From Bacteroides finegoldii DSM 17565 (lineage in GTDB: Bacteria > Bacteroidota > Bacteroidia > Bacteroidales > Bacteroidaceae): a stretch of DNA of 42,566 nt. This document shows, one piece after another, positions 24,755 through 34,542 of the stretch. The notes under the pieces were generated by a model, which worked only from the letters and a program-made list of their open reading frames with translations, searched no databases and had not been told where the DNA came from. How positions within the stretch are numbered: the stretch's first letter is position 1; each line of letters starts with the position of its first letter. The stretch lies in assembly GCF_000156195.1 (NCBI RefSeq), contig NZ_GG688334.1, positions 8,871-51,436 of the forward strand, read 5' to 3'. The translations under genes and the position numbers were made by a program.

Positions 24755-26974
24755 ATGAAAAAACAAATACTTTCAACATTGGTTTTATTAACCTGCTTAA
24801 TATTTCCTTTTTCTTTGCATTCTCAAGAGCAACAACGCAAAAAAGTAGGAGTAGTCCTGAGCGGCGGAGGTGCCAAAGGTATGGCTCATATCAAAGCCTT
24901 GAAAGTGATTGAGGAGGCCGGAATTCCTATTGATTATATAGCCGGGACCAGTATGGGAGCCATCGTAGGAGGGCTTTACGCCATAGGCTACACACCTGAG
25001 CAGTTGGACAGCATGGTGCGAAAGCAAAATTGGACATTCTTGTTGAGCGACCGGGTAAAACGGAGTTCCATGTCACTAACGGAGCGTGAACGTTCCGAAA
25101 GGTTTATTGTTTCCATCCCTTTTACAAAAACACCCAAAGACGCAGCTTCAGGAGGAATCGTAAAAGGGCAGAATCTAGCCAATCTATTCTCGGATTTGAC
25201 AATGGGGTATCATGACTCCATCAACTTTAATAAACTGCCCATTCCCTTTGCCTGTGTGGCAGCCAATGTAGTGAACGGAGAACCTATTGTATTCCATGAC
25301 GGAATACTCTCCACCGCCATGCGTGCCAGTATGGCCATTCCCGGGGTATTTACTCCGGTACGGAAAGACAGTATGGTATTAGTGGACGGCGGAATCGTAA
25401 ACAATTATCCGGCAGATGTAGTGAAAGCTATGGGGGCGGATATTATTATCGGAGTAGATGTGCAGAATGCTTTAAAAAAGGCAGACAAGCTGAACAGTGC
25501 ACCCGATATTCTGGGACAGATTGTCGACCTTACCTGCCAGTCCAATCATGAGAAAAATGTAGATATCACAGATACCTATATCCGTGTGAATGTGGAAGGA
25601 TATTCCTCCGCCAGCTTTACTCCGACCGCCATTGACAGTTTGATGCGAAGGGGTGAAGAGGCGGCAAGATCGCAATGGGAATCCCTGCTTGCCTTAAAAA
25701 AGAGAATAGGGATACCGGAAGATTATAAGCCCAAGCAGCATGGCCCCTACTCTTCCCTCTCCAATGTGCGCACCATTTACGTCACAGATATTTCTTTCTC
25801 CGGAGTAGAGACTGACGACAAAAAATGGTTAATGAAGAAATGTAACTTAAAAGAAAACAGTAACATTACGACGCAGCAAATAGAACAGGCCTTAGACCTG
25901 TTACGCGGTAGCCAGTCTTACTCTAGTGCCAGTTATACACTGACAGATACTCCCGAAGGCTACCATCTCAACTTCCTGTTGCAAGAGAAATATGAAAGAA
26001 GAATCAATCTGGGTATCCGCTTCGATTCGGAAGAGATTGCCTCTCTGTTGCTTAATGCCACTGCAGACCTCAAGACTCATATTCCTTCCCGCCTATCCCT
26101 CACCGGACGGTTGGGTAAGCGATATGCCGCACGCATCGACTATACACTCGAACCCATGCAGCAGCGTAATTTCAACTTCTCATATATGTTCCAATACAAC
26201 GACATCAACATCTACGAGAAGGGAAACCGTGCCTACAATACAACCTATAAATATCACTTAGCCGAATTCGGCTTCTCGGATGTATGGTACAAAAACTTCC
26301 GTTTCGGGCTCGGACTCCGTTTTGAATACTACAAATACAAAGATTTCCTGTTTAAACAACCGGAACTGATTGATTTGAAAGTAGAATCGGAACATTTTCT
26401 GAGTTATTTTGCCCAAATACATTACAACACATACGATAAAGGATATTTCCCCGCCAAAGGCAGCGACTTTAAGGCTGCCTATTCCCTCTACACGGATAAT
26501 ATGGCGCAATATAACGAACACGCTCCTTTCTCTGCATTGAGTGCTTCATGGGCAAGTGTTCTTCCCATCACCCGCCGCTTCTCCGTCATTCCTTCCATCT
26601 ATGGACGTATCCTGATCGGGAGAAACTTTCCCTATCCTCTGCAAAATGCAATCGGAGGTGAAGTTCCCGGCTTCTATATACCTCAGCAATTACCATTTGC
26701 CGGAGTCAACAATATAGAACTGATGGATAATGCAATTATGATTGCGTCTTTAAAATTAAGACAACGGATGGGAGCCATCCATTACCTCATCCTGACCGGA
26801 AACTACGGACTGACGGACAGTCATTTTTTCAAAATATTAAAAGGCAAGCAATTGTTCGGTATCAGTGCCGGTTATGGAATGGACAGCGTCTTCGGGCCAT
26901 TGGAAATCTCATTGGGCTACTCCAACCAGACGGATAAAGCAAGTTGTTTTGTGAATCTAGGGTATTACTTTTAA
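24755..26974 (+). CDS. Patatin-like phospholipase fused to POTRA and outer-membrane barrel
   Basis: 739 residues. A signal peptide (KKQILSTLVLLTCLIFPFSL) is followed by a patatin domain with GGGAKG (37-42, oxyanion hole), GTSMG (64-68, nucleophile Ser66) and DGG (211-213, catalytic Asp). After a POTRA-like segment (IYVTDISFSGVETDDKKWL) comes a BamA/Omp85-type 16-strand-like barrel ending in aromatic GYYF. This is the type Vd (PlpD-like) layout, in which the esterase is carried by its own outer-membrane transporter. The open frame upstream of 24755 precedes the promoter and was excluded. Its stop codon overlaps that of menE on the other strand. Confidence 0.92.
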   Translation: MKKQILSTLVLLTCLIFPFSLHSQEQQRKKVGVVLSGGGAKGMAHIKALKVIEEAGIPIDYIAGTSMGAIVGGLYAIGYTPEQLDSMVRKQNWTFLLSDRVKRSSMSLTERERSERFIVSIPFTKTPKDAASGGIVKGQNLANLFSDLTMGYHDSINFNKLPIPFACVAANVVNGEPIVFHDGILSTAMRASMAIPGVFTPVRKDSMVLVDGGIVNNYPADVVKAMGADIIIGVDVQNALKKADKLNSAPDILGQIVDLTCQSNHEKNVDITDTYIRVNVEGYSSASFTPTAIDSLMRRGEEAARSQWESLLALKKRIGIPEDYKPKQHGPYSSLSNVRTIYVTDISFSGVETDDKKWLMKKCNLKENSNITTQQIEQALDLLRGSQSYSSASYTLTDTPEGYHLNFLLQEKYERRINLGIRFDSEEIASLLLNATADLKTHIPSRLSLTGRLGKRYAARIDYTLEPMQQRNFNFSYMFQYNDINIYEKGNRAYNTTYKYHLAEFGFSDVWYKNFRFGLGLRFEYYKYKDFLFKQPELIDLKVESEHFLSYFAQIHYNTYDKGYFPAKGSDFKAAYSLYTDNMAQYNEHAPFSALSASWASVLPITRRFSVIPSIYGRILIGRNFPYPLQNAIGGEVPGFYIPQQLPFAGVNNIELMDNAIMIASLKLRQRMGAIHYLILTGNYGLTDSHFFKILKGKQLFGISAGYGMDSVFGPLEISLGYSNQTDKASCFVNLGYYF

Positions 26975-28083
26975 CAGGATGAATCATTCAGAAGTTGTAG
27001 CAGGCGCTGTGCCAAAATACGACAATCCGCACGATTGACTTTTCCATTTCCCGTTTGCGGAATACAATCCGCTACCAGAATGTGCTTGGGACGATAATAT
27101 GGTTCCAATATCGTTTGTATTCCTTTTTCCATCTCTTGTATATCCGGCTGTTCCGCCAGCAATAAAACCACAGCCTGCCCCAAGCGCTTGTCCGGAACAG
27201 AGGTAATAACAAACGGTATCGGAATCAACAGGCGAAGTTTTTTTTCTATTTCTTCCGCTTGAATTTTAATTCCCCCGCTATTTATCACATTATCTTTCCG
27301 TCCCAGAATAGAAAAACTTCCATCGGGATGGATACGTGCAATGTCATTGGTTTGCAGAATATCAGCGCAAACCAAAGGTGCTTCAATCACTAAAGTATTT
27401 TCTGGAGACAAAGACAAATGCACCGAAGAGAAAGGATGATAGTGTTCGGAAGCCGCAGGACCGTTCAGACGGCGAAGAGCGATATGGGATAAAGTTTCAG
27501 TCATCCCGTAAGTAGAATAGACAGCTCCCGGAAGAAATTGAATGTCCGCTTCCAGTCTGGCATCAACCGCTCCCCCGCCTATTATCAAAATATCCGTTTG
27601 CTTCAACCGTTCCTTTTCTTCAAGAACCTGAAGAGTATTATAAACTTGTAGCGGAACCATTGCCGCAAACTTCAACGGTTCGTGTATATCGGACAATGGA
27701 TGACCGGAAGCAGGACGCACAATCAAATTCAAACCTGCAACTAAAGAGCGCACCACTACCATCATTGCTCCGATATAACGGAGGTTCATACATAACAAGG
27801 CCGTATCTCCCGCCTGCAAATTCAGGTATTCACAAGTCAGACGCGCACTCTGCATCATTTGTTCTTTACGTACCATTAATTTTTTCGGCATACCGGTAGA
27901 CCCGGATGTATGAACCGCAAGTAAAGGGGAATCGTTGAACCACTCCTGTAGAAAAAGGAATAAATCCCATATGGCGGAAGGATAGTTTTCTACTCCCCGC
28001 ACCATACATCTGCGTATATCATCAGGTGTATATTCCTTTCCTTCTAGCAGCAAGCGTTGCTTTTGTCGATTGAATACCATCAT
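26971..28083 (-). CDS. menE: o-Succinylbenzoate--CoA ligase
   Basis: A 370-residue, rather short AMP-binding enzyme that activates o-succinylbenzoate with CoA. The nucleotide loop is HTSGSTGMPKKL, the A5-type motif is YSTYGMTETLSHIAL, the hinge is ILGRKDNVINSGGIKIQAEEIE, and the catalytic lysine is in TGNGKVNR near the end. The start overlaps the menC stop (ATGA, 28080-28083). The last gene of the menaquinone operon. Confidence 0.92.
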   Translation of the reverse strand: MMVFNRQKQRLLLEGKEYTPDDIRRCMVRGVENYPSAIWDLFLFLQEWFNDSPLLAVHTSGSTGMPKKLMVRKEQMMQSARLTCEYLNLQAGDTALLCMNLRYIGAMMVVVRSLVAGLNLIVRPASGHPLSDIHEPLKFAAMVPLQVYNTLQVLEEKERLKQTDILIIGGGAVDARLEADIQFLPGAVYSTYGMTETLSHIALRRLNGPAASEHYHPFSSVHLSLSPENTLVIEAPLVCADILQTNDIARIHPDGSFSILGRKDNVINSGGIKIQAEEIEKKLRLLIPIPFVITSVPDKRLGQAVVLLLAEQPDIQEMEKGIQTILEPYYRPKHILVADCIPQTGNGKVNRADCRILAQRLLQLLNDSSC

Positions 28084-29105
28084 CTGTCAAACCACAAACA
28101 ATCTTTTCTTATTTCAAGCGGCATTTCTACGTTATCAGTAAAAAGCAATCCTGTCCCTAATCCCTGAGGCAACGGATTGTCGAAAGTAGCGCACCATTGT
28201 GCAATGGCGTTCAGACCGATATTAGACTCCAAAGCAGATGTAATCCACCAACTGATACGCTGACGTTCGGCCTCCGCAATCCATTCGTTTCCACCACTTA
28301 TTCCACCATGCAACGAAGGTTTGAGGATGATATACTGCGGTCGAATGGCAGAAAGCAGTTTCCGTTTCTCTACCAGAGTATTACACCCTATCAACTCTTC
28401 ATCCAAAGCTATCGGCAAAGGAGACTCGGAGGTAAGACGCGCCATCTCCTCCCATTGTCCGGCACGGATAGGCTGCTCAATGGAATGCAAATCCAATTCA
28501 GACAACCGTTTCAGTTTCTCCATAGCGTCAGCCGGAGCAAAAGCCCCATTCGCATCTACACGGAGCTCAATCTCATTGGAAGAAAAGTGCGCACGGATAT
28601 GACGGAGCAGAGCCAATTCTTCTTCAAAGTTGATCGCACCGATTTTGAGTTTGATACAACGGAAACCTACATTCATTTTCGTTTCTATCTGCGCCAGCAT
28701 TTTATTGAAGTCGCCCATCCAGATAAGGCCGTTAATAGGAATCCCTGTTTCTCCGCGAGAGAAAGCGGTATCCCACAAAGCCCAATCTCCCGTATGATAG
28801 TGACGGATGGCAGTTTCAAGTCCGAAAAGGATAGAAGGATACTTACGCAAAGCGCCCACATCCAATCTCCCATTTTGCTTTTCCACTTCCCGACAGGCTG
28901 CTCCTAATATATCTTCATAATCGGGAAGATCGTCACAGCTCAGTGCAGGCAGAGGAGCACACTCCCCTATTCCCACCCGACCGGGAAATTCGGAAGAGGT
29001 AAAATGGAGATACCACACTTTCCGGGTGGAGTATGTACCTCGCGAAGTTCCTGCCGACTGCTTGAAATGGAGCAATCGGGGAATGATCTTAATCTTGCAA
29101 TCCAT
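28080..29105 (-). CDS. menC: o-Succinylbenzoate synthase
   Basis: A 341-residue enolase-superfamily enzyme that dehydrates SHCHC to o-succinylbenzoate. Active-site pattern: KLKIG (Lys-x-Lys), RVDANGAF (Asp), IEQPI (Glu), ALDEEL (Asp) and ILKPSLHGG (Lys). I use the ATG at 29105 (MDCKIKIIPRLL); the frame is open farther upstream but overlaps the end of menB. Confidence 0.92.
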   Translation of the reverse strand: MDCKIKIIPRLLHFKQSAGTSRGTYSTRKVWYLHFTSSEFPGRVGIGECAPLPALSCDDLPDYEDILGAACREVEKQNGRLDVGALRKYPSILFGLETAIRHYHTGDWALWDTAFSRGETGIPINGLIWMGDFNKMLAQIETKMNVGFRCIKLKIGAINFEEELALLRHIRAHFSSNEIELRVDANGAFAPADAMEKLKRLSELDLHSIEQPIRAGQWEEMARLTSESPLPIALDEELIGCNTLVEKRKLLSAIRPQYIILKPSLHGGISGGNEWIAEAERQRISWWITSALESNIGLNAIAQWCATFDNPLPQGLGTGLLFTDNVEMPLEIRKDCLWFDR

Positions 29106-29136
29106 TGAATATAAATAATATATCAAAGTATCATTT

Positions 29137-29961
29137 TTAGGGGAACTTCGGATATTGCTTGAAGTTCGGTTTACGCTTTTCCAAAAAGGCATTCTTTCCT
29201 TCCTGAGCCTCATCCGTCAGATAATAAAGCAATGTCGCATCTCCCGCCAGTTCCTGAATTCCGGCCTGACCGTCCAATTCGGCATTCAGTCCTGCCTTAA
29301 TCATACGCAAAGCCAACGGACTAAGCAACATCATCTCTTCTGCCCATTGCACATATTCGTCTTCCAATTGTTCCAAAGGAACTACTTTATTGACCAGTCC
29401 CATATCCAACGCTTCCTGCGCATTGTATTTCCGGCAGAGGAACCAGATTTCCCTGGCTTTCTTCTGACCTACCACACGTGCCAGATAAGAAGCACCGAAT
29501 CCGGCATCAAAACTTCCCACACGAGGTCCCGTCTGACCGAAAATAGCATTCTCGGAAGCTATAGACAAATCACATACCACATGAAGCACGTGCCCGCCAC
29601 CAATCGCAAATCCGTTCACGGCAGCAATCACCGGCTTCGGGATACTGCGTATCTGCTTTTGCACCTCCAGTACACTCAAGCGGGGAACCCCGTCTTTTCC
29701 GATATATCCGCCACGTCCTTTCACATTCTGGTCACCTCCCGAACAGAAAGCCTTATCACCTGCACCGGTAATAACAATCACATCAATATCCGCTTCCTCG
29801 CGACAAATGCGTAGCGCATCACTCATTTCAGCAGTAGTAGTCGGAGTAAACGCATTCCGATAGCGTTCACGGTTAATCGTGATACGGGCAATTCCATTAT
29901 AATAATCAAAAAGAATATCATCGTATTCTCTGATCGTAGTCCACTCTCTTTGTGTTGACAT
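29137..29961 (-). CDS. menB: 1,4-Dihydroxy-2-naphthoyl-CoA synthase
   Basis: A 274-residue crotonase-fold enzyme that closes the naphthoquinone ring of OSB-CoA. Oxyanion hole residues lie in CSGGDQNVKG and NGFAIGGGHVLHVVCDL, and QTGPRVGSFDAGFGASYLAR is the strongly conserved MenB active-site stretch. The C-terminal KPNFKQYPKFP is typical of the family. It starts 3 nt after menD. Confidence 0.96.
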   Translation of the reverse strand: MSTQREWTTIREYDDILFDYYNGIARITINRERYRNAFTPTTTAEMSDALRICREEADIDVIVITGAGDKAFCSGGDQNVKGRGGYIGKDGVPRLSVLEVQKQIRSIPKPVIAAVNGFAIGGGHVLHVVCDLSIASENAIFGQTGPRVGSFDAGFGASYLARVVGQKKAREIWFLCRKYNAQEALDMGLVNKVVPLEQLEDEYVQWAEEMMLLSPLALRMIKAGLNAELDGQAGIQELAGDATLLYYLTDEAQEGKNAFLEKRKPNFKQYPKFP

Positions 29962-29964
29962 AAC

Positions 29965-31632
29965 CTATTTTTCTTTTATTTGATAATAATAATTCTTCAA
30001 CATACGCGCATCCTTGTTTTTGTTGGTAAACACCTCCAACAACACAGGTTGTTCCATCTCTTCGGGCTGAGTAAAAATTTTCATTGCCTCCGCCAGTTCA
30101 TCCCCATCTTCAACTTTCATATAGAGAAATCCGCGCTCTTCCGCCCAGCCTTTGGCGGAAGTCTTATGAACGGCTGCGATAAACTTATGGGATGTGCCCG
30201 ACATATCCAATCCCGGCAATGTATGAAAAATTTCTCCTCCGCCATTATTCAACAAAAGGATACGCAGGTTGGGACGAACATTGACATTCCACAAAGCATT
30301 CATATCATAGAAGAAACTCAAATCCCCGATAGCGATAAAATTCAGTTTATCGGAAGCTGCCGCATAACCGACCGCTGTAGACAAAGACCCTTCAATACCA
30401 CTCGTACCCCTATTACAGCAAACTTCAATAGTTGAAGGTATCGAATAAAGCTGGGCATAACGAACTACCGAACTATTTGCCAAGTGCAATGCGCACGACT
30501 CTGGCAAAGCTTTCACCAATGCACCGACAACCGACATTTCGGAATAAGCAAAGTCCGGTTCAGGAATAGTGTTGCAATAATTCTCCCACACACGGGGATA
30601 TCCGGGCACACGATTATCCAGCAAACTTGCTATCTTCTCCAGAAACTCAAACGGGTCCATTTCAATCACGGTAGTCAACGAACCGTATAAATCGACCACC
30701 TCACCATCCGGCGACACATGCCAATGTTCTTTAGGCGGGTGTTGGCGGAGAAATTTCTTCAGTCGTTTGGAAACAATATGCCCCCCATAAGTAATCAGCA
30801 ATTCGGGAACCATCTGTTCCATCTTATCTTCCGGAACAGCATAAAGTGCCGCATCGAAATTCTTGACCGGAATGCCAGGTATGGTCTGATTGCCTATATG
30901 CTCCGTCAACCAGGCAAAATGTCTGTATAATAGTTTGGTATGCCGTTTCTCAAACAAATAAATAAGATTCATCTGCCCGACAATGACCATCCGCTTCTGG
31001 TATTTATTCATCCGTTCAACCAGACCGTTATAATCACGGTCATAAACATTCAATCCCTGATAACGGGTGATAACACGCACTTCCGGCAATTTGTCCACTG
31101 TAAACTGAAACAGCGGTTCGGAAACAGGCACATTGATATGTACCGGTCCTTTCCCATGATGATGTGTCTCCAATAAAGCCTCATTAACCAGACGATTACA
31201 ATACCATTCGTCTTCCTCTGTATGAATCTCGGGAAGATTCACGGACTTCTTGACCAACGTCCGGAATACATCAGGCTGCGGCAAAGTCTGTCCGTCCATC
31301 TGCCCGATCCAGGCAGCGGGACGATCCGCAGAAATGACAACCAAAGGAACATTCTGATAAAAAGCTTCCGCAACAGCCGGGTGAAGATTCAGCAACGCCG
31401 TACCGGAAGTACAGCAGATTGCAGCAGGTTTGCCACCATTCAACGTAAGCCCGATAGCAAAATAACCCGCACTCCGTTCATCAGTCATCGCATAACAGGT
31501 AAAGCCCGGATGATTGGACAAAGTATGCACAATAGGCGCGTTACGGCTACCGGGACACAACACAACCTTAGTAATGCCGTGCGCCTCAAGCAACGCAACC
31601 AGTTGGAGTATGTTTTTCTTGTCTGTATACAT
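29965..31632 (-). CDS. menD: SEPHCHC synthase (menaquinone biosynthesis, TPP-dependent)
   Basis: A 555-residue TPP enzyme joining isochorismate and 2-oxoglutarate. Marks are VVLCPGSRNAPIVHTL at the start, ICCTSGTALLNLHPAVAEA with the SADRPAAWIGQMDGQT segment, and a C-terminal TPP motif (IGDLSFFYDMNALWN, then LLLNNGGGEIF). Length fits MenD. Confidence 0.96.
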   Translation of the reverse strand: MYTDKKNILQLVALLEAHGITKVVLCPGSRNAPIVHTLSNHPGFTCYAMTDERSAGYFAIGLTLNGGKPAAICCTSGTALLNLHPAVAEAFYQNVPLVVISADRPAAWIGQMDGQTLPQPDVFRTLVKKSVNLPEIHTEEDEWYCNRLVNEALLETHHHGKGPVHINVPVSEPLFQFTVDKLPEVRVITRYQGLNVYDRDYNGLVERMNKYQKRMVIVGQMNLIYLFEKRHTKLLYRHFAWLTEHIGNQTIPGIPVKNFDAALYAVPEDKMEQMVPELLITYGGHIVSKRLKKFLRQHPPKEHWHVSPDGEVVDLYGSLTTVIEMDPFEFLEKIASLLDNRVPGYPRVWENYCNTIPEPDFAYSEMSVVGALVKALPESCALHLANSSVVRYAQLYSIPSTIEVCCNRGTSGIEGSLSTAVGYAAASDKLNFIAIGDLSFFYDMNALWNVNVRPNLRILLLNNGGGEIFHTLPGLDMSGTSHKFIAAVHKTSAKGWAEERGFLYMKVEDGDELAEAMKIFTQPEEMEQPVLLEVFTNKNKDARMLKNYYYQIKEK

Positions 31633-31659
31633 GATGATTAGTGATTAGCTTGTTAATGA

Positions 31660-32781
31660 TTAGTAATTAGCGATAATGGAGGTGGAAGTAATCAGACGTT
31701 TCATTGTCTGCAACTTTTTTTCCGTTTCCAGCCATTCATCATTCAGCTCCGAAGAGGCCAATAGTCCGCCACCGGCATAAAGAGTCAGTCGTTCATCCTC
31801 GATATGCATACAACGTAAATTCACATATAAATCAGTCCTTCCATTCGGATCCAGCCATCCGATAAAACCGGAATAATAACGACGGTCATACCCTTCGTTT
31901 TCCAATATAAAGCGATAGGCCTCTTCCTTTGGCAAACCACACACCGCAGGCGTCGGATGCAACACTTTCAGGAGATCTCCCAAACCATTATTATCTCTCA
32001 AAGAGAAATGAAAATCTGTTTTCAAATGTGACAAAGCTCCGGCGTATGCAGGATAAGGTCCGCTTTCAGTAGAATGGATGCCCAAAGAAAGAAGTCGGCT
32101 ACGGATATAAGCAGTTACGTAATCCTGCTCTTTCCTGTTTTTTTCATCCCATACTTGCGGCAATTTGCCATCCTGCAAAGGCTGTGTTCCGGCCAGTGCA
32201 ACCGTATTCCATTCATCTTTCTCACCCGATAAAATAATTTCGGGAGTACTTCCCAACCAAATGCCGGTCTGGGGAGTGTAACATAGGTATATATATGAAT
32301 GAATATAACGCTTGCAGGCCGCACGAAATACGGATGAAAGAGAAAAGTCCGCCCCCTTATCCATCGTAATACGCCGGGAAAGTACCAACTTGTCAAAAGT
32401 CCCGTCACGTAAGGCATTGATAAATGCTTGAAAACAGTCGGCATACTCCTTCGTGTAAGAGGTCTGAAAATTTTCTTGCTCTTGTATTTGCAAAGAAGCC
32501 TCATATTCTTCCTCCGTATCATCGTCAAGAGAAAGGGATTGCCCCCAGCCATCAGATTGTATCAGTACAACCGGACACATCTCACTCACCCGAAAGGGAG
32601 CGATAACAAATCCTTTCTGTCCGTTCAACTCTTGCAAATCGTATATCAAACGGATCTCCTCCTCCGCCTGTGTCAACAGACGGGGAAGTTTCTCTCCGGG
32701 AATACGGTATACCACAAAAGGTCGCTTTTGCCGGATAAGCGCATCAATAACTGTCAGATTACTTATTTCTTCGTCAATCAT
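31660..32781 (-). CDS. menF: Isochorismate synthase
   Basis: A 373-residue chorismate-utilising enzyme, the first committed step to menaquinone. Motifs: KLVLSRRI, GIWLGSTPEIILSG, ALAGTQPL, and HPTPAVCGLPKEEA with the catalytic histidine, followed by ERRYYSGF-like YDRRYYSGFIGW. I take the ATG at 32781 (MIDEEISNL), which overlaps the stop of the preceding gene as ATGA (32778-32781); the frame is open for 26 further codons upstream. EntC (siderophore) is excluded by the menaquinone context. Confidence 0.92.
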   Translation of the reverse strand: MIDEEISNLTVIDALIRQKRPFVVYRIPGEKLPRLLTQAEEEIRLIYDLQELNGQKGFVIAPFRVSEMCPVVLIQSDGWGQSLSLDDDTEEEYEASLQIQEQENFQTSYTKEYADCFQAFINALRDGTFDKLVLSRRITMDKGADFSLSSVFRAACKRYIHSYIYLCYTPQTGIWLGSTPEIILSGEKDEWNTVALAGTQPLQDGKLPQVWDEKNRKEQDYVTAYIRSRLLSLGIHSTESGPYPAYAGALSHLKTDFHFSLRDNNGLGDLLKVLHPTPAVCGLPKEEAYRFILENEGYDRRYYSGFIGWLDPNGRTDLYVNLRCMHIEDERLTLYAGGGLLASSELNDEWLETEKKLQTMKRLITSTSIIANY

Positions 32782-34010
32782 CTTTTTTTCATAACACTGT
32801 TGACTACCCGTACGGAAGACACCAGTTTGTTTGTTGAAGTAAAGACATCCACATTCCATACATGAGATGAGCGTCCTTTGTGTACAATGGTTCCCACTGC
32901 CCGCACGGTATCTCCTTCGTGGGCGGAAGATATATGATTTCCGCTGACCTGCATTCCCACTACTATTTCATCAGGCTGGCAAAGAATCATAGAACCCAGT
33001 CCTGCAACCGTTTCAGCCAATGCAAGCGTAGCACCGCCATGTAGAATGCCGAAAGGCTGGCGAGTACGGTGATCGACAGGCATTGTCGCCTCTACTCTGT
33101 CCTCAGACGCATACGTATATTGGATACCCAGATTTCCCATCAATGCGTGACGCGCCTGCGCATTCAGTTGGTCTAACGGAATTTCCGCCGCACGGACTTC
33201 GGCTATGATTGCTTTTTCAACGGCAAGGGCTACCCCGTCTTCTTCATTCGACGCTGTCACATAATCGGCACACGCTTTCACCGAGTCTTGAGAATGCCCC
33301 ATAGCTATTCCCAACCCCGCTAACTGAATCATAGTCACATCGCATACACCGTCACCAATAGCAATGACCTCATCACGTGTCAGGTTCAACGCTTCCAACA
33401 AAGCTCCCAAAGTATTCGCCTTGTCGATAGCACACGGAACGACCTCAAGGAAATAGGGTTCGGAACGGAAAACATCCAATGCTCCGTTCAGCCGTCTTTT
33501 CCAATGATCTTCCAAACCGACAAGTGCTTCTTCATCATCACTGACAAGCATACATTTGCAAGGAGCAAAGTCAATGGCTGAGGAGAATTCTTCTTCCTTT
33601 ATCACCCGCAAATTATTCAATTCGGCTTCATCCCGGATATGTTTATTCTCGGAAGAATCGGTTATAATGGTGTCATCGTGGTACGTGAACAGCGCAAATC
33701 CATTCTTACGGGCTTTCTTTTCCAGATAAGGCAGCATTTCCGGATTTATGCGACGTTCAAACAGAATCTCTCCGTTCTGTGCATTGATAATCTGACAACC
33801 ATTATAGGAAAGGATAAAACCTCCGTAATTTCCAAGTTCAAGAGATTTTGCCAACGGCAGCAAACCATAGGTCGGCCTGCCGGAAGCCAAAACAATACGT
33901 ACTCCCATCTGTTGAATCTTCAACAAAGCGGCCAGCGTACGTTTACTAATTTCTTTCGCATCATTCAGTAGTGTTCCGTCTACATCCAAGACCAATAATT
34001 TATACTTCAT
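32778..34010 (-). CDS. HAD-IIB phosphatase fused to hotdog thioesterase (probable DHNA-CoA hydrolase)
   Basis: A 410-residue two-domain protein. Residues 1 to about 265 are a Cof-type HAD hydrolase: LDVDGTLLND with the nucleophile Asp, LASGRP, and GDGVCDVTMI, where Cys replaces the usual Asn of GDGxND. Residues about 275-410 are a hotdog thioesterase with PFGILHGGATLALAETVAG, the HGG...E pattern of the YdiI/MenI and PaaI group. As first gene of the menaquinone operon, the C-terminal domain is a good candidate for the DHNA-CoA thioesterase (MenI) step that is otherwise absent here. The HAD domain's substrate is unknown. Confidence 0.85.
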   Translation of the reverse strand: MKYKLLVLDVDGTLLNDAKEISKRTLAALLKIQQMGVRIVLASGRPTYGLLPLAKSLELGNYGGFILSYNGCQIINAQNGEILFERRINPEMLPYLEKKARKNGFALFTYHDDTIITDSSENKHIRDEAELNNLRVIKEEEFSSAIDFAPCKCMLVSDDEEALVGLEDHWKRRLNGALDVFRSEPYFLEVVPCAIDKANTLGALLEALNLTRDEVIAIGDGVCDVTMIQLAGLGIAMGHSQDSVKACADYVTASNEEDGVALAVEKAIIAEVRAAEIPLDQLNAQARHALMGNLGIQYTYASEDRVEATMPVDHRTRQPFGILHGGATLALAETVAGLGSMILCQPDEIVVGMQVSGNHISSAHEGDTVRAVGTIVHKGRSSHVWNVDVFTSTNKLVSSVRVVNSVMKKR

Positions 34011-34035
34011 GGCTACACGATTTTGATTTAGATTA

Positions 34036-34043
34036 CAAAGGTA
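34036..34043 (-). promoter_or_regulatory. -7 promoter element of the menaquinone operon
   Basis: TACCTTTG on the minus strand, 25 nt upstream of the ATG at 34010. No clear -33 TTTG. Tight spacing and three ATGA overlaps downstream suggest one transcript for all six genes. Confidence 0.55.
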
Positions 34044-34094
34044 GGAAATTGAGTGAACGACAGAAAGCGTAAGCAGATAAAAATTACTTTAATT

Positions 34095-34457
34095 TCACTC
34101 TTTCAAACGCATTTCCAGATAATCGCGGAGTATTCGGGCATGATTATATACAGGTTCTTTAGAAGCGTAAATGAGTGTTACTACCGGACGCGGCTTGATA
34201 AGGGCCAGAAAATCGGTCGCTGCCAGAGAAGCATCCAGCTCTTTCTGATACAGTACGACGAAGTCATTCCAGTGTCCCGGTATATCATCGTGAAACCATT
34301 TACGCAAAGCAGCGGATGGAGTGATATCTTTTGCCCAATAATCATATCTCAACCATTCCTTTTTTATTCCGCGCGGCCATAATTTGTCAACCAATACCCT
34401 ATATCCGTCTGCCTCCGAAAAGTCTTCGTATACTCGCTTTATCCTAACCTGTATCAT
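34095..34457 (-). CDS. DUF488 family protein
   Basis: A 120-residue protein of the DUF488 type: IKRVYED start, GYRVLVDKLWPRGIKKEWL, WAKDITPSAALRKWFHDD and a late VVTLIYASKEPVYNHARIL. These conserved Arg/Trp/His stretches define the family, whose biochemical role is not established. It stands alone between two minus-strand transcription units. Confidence 0.88.
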   Translation of the reverse strand: MIQVRIKRVYEDFSEADGYRVLVDKLWPRGIKKEWLRYDYWAKDITPSAALRKWFHDDIPGHWNDFVVLYQKELDASLAATDFLALIKPRPVVTLIYASKEPVYNHARILRDYLEMRLKE

Positions 34458-34542
34458 GATTATTTATATTGATTACTTATTAGAATAAACCGATAAGGCT
34501 GGAAATTGTTTAACCATACAAGAACATTGTACGACCTAATTC

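Noticed and set aside
28197..28907. 236-codon plus-strand ORF across menC
   Set aside because: A shadow of menC, whose enolase-superfamily active-site residues are all present.
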